NCBI GenBank assembly: GCA_951812575.1
Contig: OX638322.1
Span: forward strand, 4,158,501 to 4,222,500
Source of the DNA: Candidatus Binatia bacterium
GTDB lineage: Bacteria; Desulfobacterota; Binatia; Bin18
Direction: 5' to 3'
Length of the DNA: 64,000 nucleotides
The notes under the pieces were generated by a model that made no database searches, had not been told where the DNA came from, and saw only the letters and a program-made list of their open reading frames with translations. Positions within the stretch are counted from its first letter, which is position 1; the number at the start of each line of letters is the position of its first letter. Below, in pieces: positions 33,347 to 42,136 of the stretch. The position numbers were made by a program, and so were the translations under genes.

Positions 33347-33690
33347 ATGCAGACTGTCCTGGAGACAGCAGAGTATTTGCGGGATGCCAGGCGCGTCGGT
33401 TTATCCGAGGAGGGGGGGATTTACTCGTGGAATTCTTTGCCGAACATCCCGACGCTGGTGATCCCATCCCCGGAACGGGCGGTGCCCGTAAGGTGCGCAT
33501 TGCGGCGAAAGGGAAAGGTAAGCGCGGGGGCGGGCGGGTGATCTCGTTCTATACCGGCCCTGATATTCCGGTGTTTCTACTCAACGTGTTTGCCAAGAAT
33601 GAAAGGATTGATTTGACCCGGAAAGAGCGGAATGAGTTGAAAGAAGTGTTAGACACATTAGCCCAGGCATATCGGAAAAGGAGCCGCTAA
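33347..33690 (+). pseudogene. RelE/HigB-like toxin, frameshifted at a G7 run
   Basis: The N-terminus MQTVLETAEYLRDARRVGLS is in one frame and the rest, VEFFAEHPDAGDPIPGTGG, then RVISFYTGPDIPVFLLNVFA and ERIDLTRKERNELKEV, is in the next. The break is at G7 (33412-33418): with eight Gs the frame is continuous and the product is an ordinary RelE/HigB-2-type toxin of about 115 residues. An in-frame GTG at 33427 could start a truncated product of 87 residues. The antitoxin follows at 33692, one base after the toxin stop. The toxin is either silenced by slippage, switchable by length of the G-run, or broken by a sequencing error. Confidence 0.72.
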
Positions 33691-33691
33691 G

Positions 33692-33988
33692 ATGTCGAAA
33701 GCAGGAGAACGGATGATCCGCAGTGCCCGGCAGGCATTGGCCTTTGCCCAAGGGGAGAAGGAGCACGACTGCACTGTGCATATTCCGAAAGAAATCAATG
33801 TCCGCCGCATCCGGCGGAAGGCGGATATGAGCCAGTCGGAATTTGCCTCATATTTTGGGGTGAGCGTCCGTACGGTGCAGGATTGGGAACAGGGCAGGCG
33901 GGCGCCGTCAGGGGCGTCGCGAGCCTTTCTGCTGGTGATTGACCGCGAGCCGGAGGCCGTCCGCCGCGCGCTCACGGCAAATTCATAA
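33692..33988 (+). CDS. HigA-like XRE-family antitoxin
   Basis: A 98-residue protein with a C-terminal helix-turn-helix: INVRRIRRKADMSQSEFASY and FGVSVRTVQDWEQGRRAPSG (about 35-74), the standard XRE motif. The N-terminus (SARQALAFAQGEKEHD) is the part seen in antitoxins paired with RelE-like toxins of the HigB-2/BrnT neighbourhood. It should neutralise and repress the toxin operon; the palindrome at 33321-33337 is the likely site. The gene is intact although the toxin frame is broken. Confidence 0.85.
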   Translation: MSKAGERMIRSARQALAFAQGEKEHDCTVHIPKEINVRRIRRKADMSQSEFASYFGVSVRTVQDWEQGRRAPSGASRAFLLVIDREPEAVRRALTANS

Positions 33989-34011
33989 ACACGAAGCGTT
34001 AGAAGCGGGGC

Positions 34012-35106
34012 TTACATGACCACGACGCTGCGTGCTACTTCGCCCTTCTCAAGCGCGGTCATAGCCTCGTTCACTTCCTCCAGGGCATAGGTCCGGGTAA
34101 TCATTTCGTCCAGTTTGAGTCGGCCGTGCCGGTAGTGCTCGACCAGGCGGGGCATATCGATATGAGGACGGGCCGAGCCATAGCCCGAGCCTTTGATGAT
34201 CTTCTCGGTCAGGAAGGTCCCCATCGGAATGGAGACCGTATCCCGCCGCGACCCTGCGCCAACAACAATCGTCGTTCCGGCCTGGCGGGTACAGGCGTAG
34301 GCCTGCTCCACCGTTTGGGACAAGCCGATAACCTCAAAGGCGTAATCCGCGCCCCGGCTCCCGGTAAGCTTGCGTACCGATCGCACCAAATCATCCCGAC
34401 TCGGGTTGATGGTATGGGTAGCGCCGAACTGGAGGGCATAGTCCAGTTTATTGTCCAGTAAATCCACCCCAATAATCGTGCTGGCACCGGCCAGCACACA
34501 GCCCTGGATGACATTGAGCCCGACGCCGCCACAGCCGATCACCACCGCGCTGCTGCCCGGCTCAACCTGAGCCGTGTTCATGGCCGCGCCCACCCCCGTC
34601 ATAACGCCACAGCCGACCAGGCATACCACATCGAGCGGCACCTCGTCCGGTACCTTGATACAGGCCTGTTCGGCGACCACGGCCTGCTCGGCAAAGCTGG
34701 AGATGCCGGCCATATGGTGAATGTCCTTGCCGTTCTTCTTGAGGCGGCACGTCCCGTCAACCATCGCTGCCTTCACCATGGTCTGAAACATATTGACGCA
34801 CAGATTCTGTTTGCCGATGGCGCAGTAGTAACAGTGGCCGCAATACGGGGCGAGGGACAGGACGACATGGTCACCCGGCTTGACCAGGGAGACGTTCGGC
34901 CCGACCTCTTCGACAACACCTGCGCCCTCGTGGCCGGGAACCATGGGTAGCGGGCTGCGCAAGACCCCATGAATAATCGAGTAGTCGCTATGACACACTC
35001 CATTGGCGACAATCCTGACCCTGACCTCTCCGCTCTTGGGGCTGTCCAGCTCAACGTCTTCGACTTTGAGGGGGGTATCAACCTCGTATAAGACGGCCGC
35101 TTTCAT
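34012..35106 (-). CDS. Zinc-dependent alcohol dehydrogenase (class III-like MDR)
   Basis: A 364-residue medium-chain dehydrogenase. Catalytic zinc ligands are Cys38 (GVCHSDY) and His59 (PGHEGAG); the structural zinc site is Cys89, Cys92, Cys95 and Cys103. The coenzyme motif is GCGGVGLNVIQG, followed by IIGVDLLDNKL (Asp, NAD preferred). It resembles the NDMA/MSH-dependent or S-hydroxymethylglutathione group in length and pattern. The start at 35106 has AGGAGGAAGG upstream; 14 codons above it are less likely. It is divergent from the dimethylformamidase genes, so a role in oxidising a one-carbon or small alcohol/aldehyde product is possible, but unproven. Confidence 0.88.
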   Translation of the reverse strand: MKAAVLYEVDTPLKVEDVELDSPKSGEVRVRIVANGVCHSDYSIIHGVLRSPLPMVPGHEGAGVVEEVGPNVSLVKPGDHVVLSLAPYCGHCYYCAIGKQNLCVNMFQTMVKAAMVDGTCRLKKNGKDIHHMAGISSFAEQAVVAEQACIKVPDEVPLDVVCLVGCGVMTGVGAAMNTAQVEPGSSAVVIGCGGVGLNVIQGCVLAGASTIIGVDLLDNKLDYALQFGATHTINPSRDDLVRSVRKLTGSRGADYAFEVIGLSQTVEQAYACTRQAGTTIVVGAGSRRDTVSIPMGTFLTEKIIKGSGYGSARPHIDMPRLVEHYRHGRLKLDEMITRTYALEEVNEAMTALEKGEVARSVVVM

Positions 35107-35261
35107 GCCTTCCTCCTGACTGTTCCGTGAAGGCTCGTATCCTTTCAAATGCGGGAGGCAGGGTCTAGGTCTCCTCCCGGATGCGCCATAATTCTCGACT
35201 TGTGACAGACCGGTGTGCTAGTCTCCGTCTGGACTGACATCCAAGCCAAAGGAGGGGGCGC

Positions 35262-35567
35262 ATGCATACGGTCTATAAGATCAGTGCGGACGACCAGGCC
35301 GTGGTCGAGGAATTCAACGCCAAGCCGATCGGCCACCACAGCCCCGCTTTACAGCGCGTGCTGAACGTCATTCGCGGCCAACCGGTTCGGGATAAATACG
35401 TGCTCATCTGCACCAAACCCCATAAGGAGTGGACGCTCGGCCAGCTCACTGGCGAACGGGGCAAACCGGTCAGAATGTTCAAGGACCAGGTCTTCACCTC
35501 GGTTGCGGATGCGGAGCGAGAGATATTTCGGCGGCGCTGGGAGCTGCATACCGGCGTGAAGAGTTGA
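35262..35567 (+). CDS. Probable N,N-dimethylformamidase small subunit
   Basis: A 101-residue protein without a strong signature of its own: it begins MHTVYKISADDQAVVEEFNA and ends in a helical EREIFRRRWELHTGVKS. Position is the main evidence: it ends 25 bases before the large-subunit gene on the same strand, and the known enzyme has a small alpha subunit (about 132 residues) encoded before the large one. The length is a little short. AAAGGAGG lies about 7 bases before the ATG. It may stabilise or gate the large subunit. A conserved but unrelated small protein is the alternative. Confidence 0.6.
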   Translation: MHTVYKISADDQAVVEEFNAKPIGHHSPALQRVLNVIRGQPVRDKYVLICTKPHKEWTLGQLTGERGKPVRMFKDQVFTSVADAEREIFRRRWELHTGVKS

Positions 35568-35592
35568 GCATGCACAAGCAAAGGGAAGACGT

Positions 35593-37830
35593 ATGAAAAT
35601 TACTGGCTATGCCGACAAAATCAGCGCGCGTCCCGGCGAAACGCTTCAGTTCATGGTGAACTGCGAACGACCACGCTATCGGGCCGACATTGTTCGTCTG
35701 GTCTGTGGTGACCTGAATCCCGAGGGTCCGGGGATCAGGGAACACGTCGTGCCAACACCGGCTAATAAATCGTACAAGGGCCGCTCCCAAAGGATCGAAT
35801 CTGGCTCGTATGTGCTGATCTCGAACAGCCCGCCGCTGCAAAACCTCAAGAGCTTTACCGTCCAGGCCATGCTGTGGCCGACTACGCCGGACAAGGGGAC
35901 TCAGGCCATTGTGTCGAAGTGGCAGGACCGGCGGCGTTCGGGCTTTGCGCTGGTGATTCAGGCCGGGCGGCTGGCCCTGCAACTGGGCGACGGAAAAGGC
36001 AATGTCGAGGTCGTGAGCACCAATAAACAACTCCTCGCCCGGCAGTGGTATTTTGTGGCGGCGAGCTACGACGCGGAAACCCGGCGGGTCACCCTGTATC
36101 AAGAACCCCAGACCGCTTATCCCACGGTTTCGGACGCGGGCCGTGTGCGGAAGAAAATTCAACTCGAACGTGTGGGTTCCAATCAGTCCGCGCTAATGTT
36201 CGGCGCGCTGCGGACGGGTTCGGGCCGCGGCCGGCTCGACCAGAAATTCAACGGCAAAATAGACAGCCCGCGTCTGGCCAACCGTGTCCTGGAGCGGGCC
36301 GAGATGGAACAACTCAAGCGCGGCGTTCCCGCCCAACTCCAGCAGAGCGTGGTCGGTGCCTGGGATTTTTCCCAGAATATCAGTTCGACCCGGGTGACCG
36401 ACACGTCACCCAATCGGCTGCACGGGGAGACGGTCAACATGCCGGCGCGGGGCATGAAGGGTTATAACTGGAGCGGCGAGAGCATGGACTGGAAACAGGC
36501 GCCGGAACAGTACGGGGCGATCCACTTTCACGATGACGACGTGTATGACGCCGGCTGGGAGGTCGATTTTTCGCTGACCGTTCCAGCCGAGCTCAAGAGC
36601 GGCCTGTACGCCGCCCGGCTCCGTTCGGGTAACGAAGAGGATTATATTCCGTTTGTTGTCAAACCGGCCAAGGGCAAAGAAAAAAAGCTGGCCTTTCTGC
36701 TCCCCACCGCCAGCTATATGGCCTATGCCAACGAACATATGGCCACCAACGCCGGCATGATGGAGCTGCTCAGCGGTCGCCTGGCTCCGTTCGATAAGAA
36801 CAGCCTGTTTCTCAACGAACACCGCGAGTACGGTGGCTCGTGCTATGACTCCCACTCGGACGGCTCGGGCGTGTGTTATTCGTCCCGCCTGCGGCCCATT
36901 CTGAATATGCGGCCCAAGCATATCTCCGCGCTGGGCGGAGACGGCTCATCCTTGTGGCAGTTTAATGCGGACACGCATATTACCGACTGGCTTGAGGCCC
37001 AGGGTTATGACTTTGATGTGATTACCGATGAAGATTTGCACGATGAAGGGCTCGCCCTGCTGAAGCCTTACCAGGTAATTCTGTCCGGCACCCATCCGGA
37101 ATACCATTCCCTCCAGATGTGGGACGCGATGAAAGCCTATCAGAATCAAGGCGGGCGGCTCATGTATATGGGGGCCAACGGCTGGTATTGGCGGGTGGCC
37201 TTTCATCCCGACTGTCCCGGTCTCATGGAAGTGCGGCGGAATGAGGGCGGCATTCGGACCTGGGCTGCCGAACCGGGCGAGTACTACCACAGCTTTACGG
37301 GTGAGTACGGCGGTCTGTGGCGCAATCAGGGCCGCGCGCCCCAGGTCATGCTGGGCACGGGGTTTAGCGCCCAGGGTTTTGACATTTCGGCGCCGTATCG
37401 CCGCCTGCCGGACAGTTTTCAGGCGCGGGCAGCCTTTATTTTTGAGGGCATAGGCAAGGACGAGGTTATCGGGGATTTCGGTCTGATCGGCGGCGGGGCC
37501 GCGGGTCTGGAAATCGACCGGGCAGACGAGCGCTTGGGTACGCCCCCGCACACTCTCGTGCTGGCAACCTCCCAGGGCGGACACACGGATATCTATCTGG
37601 TGGTATGCGAGGAATTACTGGTCACCACACCGGGTCTGGGTGGGACCGAGAACGAATTGGTCCGGGCCGATATGGTGTTCTATGAAACACCGGGCGGCGG
37701 GGCGGTGTGGTCGTCGAGCTCGATTGCCTGGGCCGGCAGTCTGTCACACAGTAATTACGACAATAATGTTTCACGCATTACGCACAACGTGCTGGAGCGA
37801 TTTCTTAATCCAGCACCGTTTGTACGGTGA
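35593..37830 (+). CDS. N,N-dimethylformamidase large subunit-like protein
   Basis: A 745-residue protein like the beta subunit of DMFase, which hydrolyses dimethylformamide to formate and dimethylamine. An N-terminal beta domain leads to a LamG/concanavalin-like domain (about 70-215: FTVQAMLWPTTPDKGTQAIV), and the C-terminal half (about 365-740) is the catalytic part, beginning KLAFLLPTASYMAYANEH. The family uses iron held by two Tyr and one carboxylate; candidates here are Tyr375 or Tyr378, Tyr418 (GSCYDSHS) and Glu503 (SGTHPEYHS), with spacing close to that reported for the Paracoccus enzyme. GGAAGACG lies before the ATG. The real substrate may be another N-substituted formamide. Confidence 0.82.
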   Translation: MKITGYADKISARPGETLQFMVNCERPRYRADIVRLVCGDLNPEGPGIREHVVPTPANKSYKGRSQRIESGSYVLISNSPPLQNLKSFTVQAMLWPTTPDKGTQAIVSKWQDRRRSGFALVIQAGRLALQLGDGKGNVEVVSTNKQLLARQWYFVAASYDAETRRVTLYQEPQTAYPTVSDAGRVRKKIQLERVGSNQSALMFGALRTGSGRGRLDQKFNGKIDSPRLANRVLERAEMEQLKRGVPAQLQQSVVGAWDFSQNISSTRVTDTSPNRLHGETVNMPARGMKGYNWSGESMDWKQAPEQYGAIHFHDDDVYDAGWEVDFSLTVPAELKSGLYAARLRSGNEEDYIPFVVKPAKGKEKKLAFLLPTASYMAYANEHMATNAGMMELLSGRLAPFDKNSLFLNEHREYGGSCYDSHSDGSGVCYSSRLRPILNMRPKHISALGGDGSSLWQFNADTHITDWLEAQGYDFDVITDEDLHDEGLALLKPYQVILSGTHPEYHSLQMWDAMKAYQNQGGRLMYMGANGWYWRVAFHPDCPGLMEVRRNEGGIRTWAAEPGEYYHSFTGEYGGLWRNQGRAPQVMLGTGFSAQGFDISAPYRRLPDSFQARAAFIFEGIGKDEVIGDFGLIGGGAAGLEIDRADERLGTPPHTLVLATSQGGHTDIYLVVCEELLVTTPGLGGTENELVRADMVFYETPGGGAVWSSSSIAWAGSLSHSNYDNNVSRITHNVLERFLNPAPFVR

Positions 37831-37947
37831 CAAGAGGGTAAGGGAGATGCCCGTCTCCTCTTGACAACGGTCTCCTATAAAGATAAAAATTTTGTCACTG
37901 ACCTACTAGTAAAGGCTTGAGTGCGCTCGGGCCAATTGAGTATCTGG

Positions 37948-37972
37948 CGGGGGGCTGCGGCCCCCCGTTTTT
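37948..37972 (+). terminator. Rho-independent terminator
   Basis: A GGGGGG-CTGCGG-CCCCCC stem with an extra C-G pair is followed by TTTTTG, an ideal intrinsic terminator on the plus strand. It is 118 bases after the dimethylformamidase stop and 17 bases before the NYN gene, so it separates those two units. Confidence 0.8.
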
Positions 37973-37988
37973 GTTTGGGGAATACTAT

Positions 37989-38744
37989 ATGCGAGTGTGT
38001 GTTTTCGTAGATGGCGAAAATCTCCGTTTTGCAATCTGCGATCTGTATACATCCACCTTTGACAGGCGGGACTATTTGCCAAAGGAGGCTGATTGGGGTG
38101 GTCTATATGACAGTATTGTCCGTGAGGCGACTGGGGACACCGGAAAGAGACTGCGCACCTATTGGTACGTGACGCAGAGCTTTGATGCCCATCCGAGGCC
38201 ATTGCGGAAAAAAGATCGAACCGACGAAGGCATCCACGGTTGGAAGATACGAAACAAATATCTCTTGAAGGACGAGTTGACTGGCCGTTCCGAGAGCGAT
38301 CAAATTGCTCGGCTACGAGAATTACAAGATGAATTGGATAGGGAATATAACAAGATACGTTCTCGTTTCGATGGGTTTACCGTTCTTCAAAACGGGATTT
38401 CCAAGAAACATTCGGCCATCGAATTTCGACGTTCGGGCACTATTTCTTACAATCTGCTGGAGAAAAGATTTGGGCAGGAGAAAACCGTAGACGTGAATCT
38501 TGCCGTCGATATGGTCACGTTGAGTAACAATTATGACTTAGCCATCATCGTTTCTGGGGATCAAGATTACGTTCCAGCAGCGCAGGCAGTCAAGAATATG
38601 GGCAAACAGGTTGTGAATGTCGCCTTCAAAGCTCGAAGCGGAAAACTCCTTCCCGGCGGCGCAAAACAACTCAATCAAACAACCGATTGGAGCATCGAAC
38701 TGGAGTGGGACAACTTCAGAGAATTTCTCCGCATTCCAGCTTGA
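37989..38744 (+). CDS. NYN/PIN-like domain protein (LabA/DUF88 type)
   Basis: A 251-residue protein with an NYN nuclease domain. It starts MRVCVFVDGENLRF with the first Asp at position 8 and the D-G-E-N motif, then AVDMVTLSNNYDLAIIVSGD (about 175-194) with two conserved acidic residues, and QDYVPAAQAVKNMGKQVVNV. These are the acidic positions of the PIN-like fold, so a metal-dependent RNase role is likely. GGGG lies before the ATG; the frame is open 24 codons upstream, but that part covers the terminator. GC is lower than for its neighbours, consistent with transfer. It stands alone, with no partner, and could be a defence or RNA-decay gene. Confidence 0.8.
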   Translation: MRVCVFVDGENLRFAICDLYTSTFDRRDYLPKEADWGGLYDSIVREATGDTGKRLRTYWYVTQSFDAHPRPLRKKDRTDEGIHGWKIRNKYLLKDELTGRSESDQIARLRELQDELDREYNKIRSRFDGFTVLQNGISKKHSAIEFRRSGTISYNLLEKRFGQEKTVDVNLAVDMVTLSNNYDLAIIVSGDQDYVPAAQAVKNMGKQVVNVAFKARSGKLLPGGAKQLNQTTDWSIELEWDNFREFLRIPA

Positions 38745-38752
38745 GAAACGGC

Positions 38753-39910
38753 CTAAAACCCCAGTTCCATTTCGGCCAGCAGTTCCAGCACCTCGTCGCG
38801 TTTCAGGGTATGCAGCGGGGCGGAGCGCAGGTCGCGAAAGGCCCGCTCTACCGGGCTGCCCTTCAGGTAGCCAAGCCCGCCGGCGATACGGGTGGCAAGA
38901 TTGCCGACCTCCAGCATGTTTTCGGCCATATAGGTGCGGAGCATCTCTACGGTGGGAATCTGACGCTCGGCATACGGACGTTGCTCTGAGATTTCCCGGG
39001 CGGTGGTGTACAGCAGCGTACGGCAGGCCTCCAAACGGTTATACATTTCGCCTATGGCAAACCGATTCCAGGCCAGGTCGCCAACCCGCTGACCGGTCTT
39101 TTGCACCTTGCGCGTCCGGGCGTAGTCCAGGACGTGGTTGTACATGGTCTGGCCGATGCCCAGATAGCAGGCGGAAAACGACAGACAGTACCAATGCGCG
39201 ACTTGGGCGAACTCTTCGGCCAGACGTCCTTCCTCGCCGATTCGATGCTCGGCTGTGGCAAAGACGTCCTGCATGGTAATGGTATGGCTGCCGGTGGCCC
39301 GCATGCCCATGGCATCCCAGGTTTCCTCAACCTCCAGCCCCGGCGTGTCACGCGGCAGGAGAAAGATACACCCCCCGGAGCCAGGGCCGGTGTAGCCTTC
39401 CAGCGAGACGCTGACGCCAAAATAATCCACCGCCGGGACGAGCGTGGCAAAGACCTTCTTACCGTTGAGGATATAGCCGCCCGCGACCTTACGCGCGGTC
39501 GAGGCCGGTGACATGATCGAGCGCGCCCCGCCGCCCTCGGTATAAAAGCCGTTCAGGAGCATTTTTTTGCGACCGACGTTGCCCAGATACCGCTCCTTTT
39601 GTGCTTGCGTCATGAACGGCGTGTAAAAGCCAACACTGTTGCAGTGCATATTGATGGCAAAGGCGGTGGCCGCGCAGCCTTGGACGAACTGCTCCTGGGC
39701 CAGCACAAAAGTGAGCGGGCTGGCCTCCCAGCCACCGAACTCGCGCGGCGTGGTCATGGTCGTATAGCCGGTCTCTTTGAGCCGGGCGATGTTCTCAAAC
39801 GGAAAGCTGCCCTCGCGGTCGTGCTGTTCGGCACGCACGGCAAACTCGGTTGCAAGCTCCTTGGCAGTGGCAATAATACGCTCCTGGTCAGCCGTGAGGT
39901 CGAGAAACAT
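38753..39910 (-). CDS. Acyl-CoA dehydrogenase family protein
   Basis: A 385-residue FAD flavoprotein of the acyl-CoA dehydrogenase fold. It has DLTADQERIIATAKELATEF (N-terminal helices), LKETGYTTMTTPREFGGWEA, a central beta domain with NGKKVFATLVPAVDYFGVSV and WDAMGMRATGSHTITMQDVF, and the C-terminal helices with RIAGGLGYLKGSPVERAFRD. The catalytic Glu of true dehydrogenases is not obvious at the expected place, so a flavin-dependent monooxygenase or other variant is possible. AGGAGGG precedes the ATG at 39910. It overlaps the FAD monooxygenase gene upstream by 23 bases and may partner with it in oxidation of a CoA ester. Confidence 0.85.
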   Translation of the reverse strand: MFLDLTADQERIIATAKELATEFAVRAEQHDREGSFPFENIARLKETGYTTMTTPREFGGWEASPLTFVLAQEQFVQGCAATAFAINMHCNSVGFYTPFMTQAQKERYLGNVGRKKMLLNGFYTEGGGARSIMSPASTARKVAGGYILNGKKVFATLVPAVDYFGVSVSLEGYTGPGSGGCIFLLPRDTPGLEVEETWDAMGMRATGSHTITMQDVFATAEHRIGEEGRLAEEFAQVAHWYCLSFSACYLGIGQTMYNHVLDYARTRKVQKTGQRVGDLAWNRFAIGEMYNRLEACRTLLYTTAREISEQRPYAERQIPTVEMLRTYMAENMLEVGNLATRIAGGLGYLKGSPVERAFRDLRSAPLHTLKRDEVLELLAEMELGF

Positions 39911-41069
39911 GACACCCTCCTTCGTCAGTGTATCCGCGCGGGATGTGGTTCGCCGTTCGCTGCACTTGTTCCCGCAAAAAAGCCGTTCGACCAACGAACT
40001 TAAACACGCCCGTCCTCAAACGTTCCGGCCATAATGTCGAATGATTATAGATACGCGCCAAACGCTGGGTGTGCTCGGTCAACGGCCGTTCGCGTTGTTC
40101 CCATAAGGAGAGACCGGACTCCACATCAGCCGATTCCGCTAAGGCCACAGCAAGTGCGAGAGCGTTCATCATTGCGGTCCCCCCACCCTGCCCGAGGTCT
40201 GGAGGCATGGCGTGGGCGGCGTCGCCGATAATGGCGACTCGTCCCGCAGACCAACGCGAGAGCTGGATGATAAGAAAGCGCGCCCACAGCACCCGCTCCC
40301 AATCGGTATCCCGCCCCACGCGCTCCATGACCGCGCTCAAATGGGGAAAGGCATTCTGCCAGGACGGCACGTCGAGCGGTATCTGTTTGCCTGATGCATC
40401 GGAATCTTGACAGCTCAAGGCGAGGTACAGCTCATCGCGACTACACGGGTTCGCGATGATCCGTCGCGTGCCTGACCAGTATTCGTAGTTGACGGCTGCG
40501 CCTCCCGGCTCCAGCGCCTTTTCGGCGGCGCTCCGAGGAATAACCATACGGCACGCTCCGCCGGCCTGGAGGACAATCCGACTGACGCGAACACCAATGG
40601 AATCGCGCACCCGCGAGTTGACCCCCTCCGCCCCAATGACCAGATCGGCTTTGCAGACTTGGCCATTTTCCAACACTAATTGTCCATCCGGCTTGGCAGA
40701 CACAACCGGAGAGTCAACCAGGACTTCAACTCCACGCTGCTCGGCTGCCGCGGCTAATGTCGCAATAAGGTGCTGGCGGGAGATGCGATAGAGGGCACTC
40801 GCAGGAGTCAAGGCCAGAGTGGTCTCGTTTCGGACGTTCCGCGTTTCCAGGCGGCTGATTCGCATGGCTCCCTCTACGGCAGACTCAAAAACGCCGAGCG
40901 CCTTGAGAACCTTCACGCCATTGCCGTGGATGGTCAACGCAAATCCTTCGGCTCGCAAAAAAGGAGTCCGTTCATGCACCCGCACGCTCCAACCACGATC
41001 AGCCAGGGCAATAGCGGCCACAAGACCGGCAAAGCCGGCTCCGGCAATTTCAGCGTGTCCGGTTGCCAT
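39888..41069 (-). CDS. FAD-dependent monooxygenase (UbiH/PHBH-like)
   Basis: A 393-residue group A flavoprotein hydroxylase. The Rossmann motif GAGFAGLVAAIALADRGWSV (10-29), the DG-like ADLVIGAEGVNSRVRDSIGV (about 140-159) and GDAAHAMPPDLGQGGGTAMM (about 281-300) are the three standard FAD/NADPH signatures. Such enzymes hydroxylate aromatic acids or related rings with NADPH and O2. Its 3' end overlaps the start of the acyl-CoA dehydrogenase by 23 bases. It is divergent from the MBL gene at 41158. The substrate is not clear. Confidence 0.87.
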   Translation of the reverse strand: MATGHAEIAGAGFAGLVAAIALADRGWSVRVHERTPFLRAEGFALTIHGNGVKVLKALGVFESAVEGAMRISRLETRNVRNETTLALTPASALYRISRQHLIATLAAAAEQRGVEVLVDSPVVSAKPDGQLVLENGQVCKADLVIGAEGVNSRVRDSIGVRVSRIVLQAGGACRMVIPRSAAEKALEPGGAAVNYEYWSGTRRIIANPCSRDELYLALSCQDSDASGKQIPLDVPSWQNAFPHLSAVMERVGRDTDWERVLWARFLIIQLSRWSAGRVAIIGDAAHAMPPDLGQGGGTAMMNALALAVALAESADVESGLSLWEQRERPLTEHTQRLARIYNHSTLWPERLRTGVFKFVGRTAFLREQVQRTANHIPRGYTDEGGCHVSRPHG

Positions 41070-41157
41070 ACATCTACTTCTACGTTGGAAAAAGCGGTCC
41101 GAGAGCGTACAGTGTCCGGTTCACAAGGACGGCCACTTTTTCAAAAGGGGGGCAACT

Positions 41158-42066
41158 ATGCAACCAATTGTCACAGACACCATCCGCATTGAGCGGCTGA
41201 TTGAGTCAGAAGGCCCTCTGTATCCCCTGCATGTTCTCCTTCCCGATTTGGACCAGTCGGTCATTGACGAACATCGAGACTGGCTGGCTCCCCGATTTTT
41301 TCATCCGGAAACGAACCTGTTGGTGATGAGTCTGCATACCTTTATTATCCGAACTCCTCAGCACATCATTCTGGTCGATACCTGTGTTGGCAACCATAAA
41401 CACCGGCCCGATTTCGGCGACTGGCATCATCAACGCACGCCCTATGTCGAAAACCTCAACGCCTTGGGTATCACGCTCGAAGACGTAGATTTTGTCTTTT
41501 GCACCCATCTGCATGTCGATCACATCGGTTGGAATACACGCCTGGCTGATGGCCGTTGGGTGCCAACGTTTCCCAACGCGACGTATCTTTTTTCCAGACA
41601 AGAATGGGAGCATTGGCACGCCTATGCGACAGACATTTCTCACCCGGACGACCCCTACCCTCCGCCGGTTCGGCAGGTGCTGCGCGATTCCTACCAGGAC
41701 AGCGTTTTACCGGTAGTCGAAGCGGGGCAATCTCAATTGATTACCGACGGCCACCATATTGAGGAGGGAATTTGGATCGAGGCTGCGCCCGGTCATACGC
41801 CGGGTAACGCCATACTCAGGATAGAGCGGGAGGGTTTACACGTTGTGCTCTCCGGCGACGTGATGCACTACCCACTCCAGGTCGTATATCCGGAGGTCTC
41901 CAGTGCCTTTTGCTTTGACCCGGAGCAGTCCCGTCAGACGCGCCAAAAATTTGTTGAACAATACGCCGACTCGAACGCGCTGATCCTTCCGGCCCATTTT
42001 GCGACACCAACCGCAGGACGGATCATCAGCAATAACGGGGGGTTTCGTTTTGTCTTTCGCTCTTAA
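41158..42066 (+). CDS. MBL fold metallo-hydrolase
   Basis: A 302-residue metallo-beta-lactamase-fold hydrolase. The metal motif THLHVDHIGW gives His117, His119, Asp121 and His122; further ligands lie in EAAPGHTPGNAILRIEREGL (His) and VVLSGDVMHY (Asp). The shape (HTFIIRTPQHIILVDTCVGN, then WNTRLADGRWVPTFPNATYL) is that of lactonase or alkylsulfatase-like members. AAGGGGGG precedes the ATG at 41158; upstream codons are antisense to the monooxygenase. It is divergent from that gene with an 88-base spacer, so shared regulation is possible. Confidence 0.88.
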   Translation: MQPIVTDTIRIERLIESEGPLYPLHVLLPDLDQSVIDEHRDWLAPRFFHPETNLLVMSLHTFIIRTPQHIILVDTCVGNHKHRPDFGDWHHQRTPYVENLNALGITLEDVDFVFCTHLHVDHIGWNTRLADGRWVPTFPNATYLFSRQEWEHWHAYATDISHPDDPYPPPVRQVLRDSYQDSVLPVVEAGQSQLITDGHHIEEGIWIEAAPGHTPGNAILRIEREGLHVVLSGDVMHYPLQVVYPEVSSAFCFDPEQSRQTRQKFVEQYADSNALILPAHFATPTAGRIISNNGGFRFVFRS

Positions 42067-42136
42067 TCTTAACGTCTTGTGAATAGCAACCTTACGAGTG
42101 TGAAGGAACAAGCATTTGCCTCTCGGTGTGATGTGT

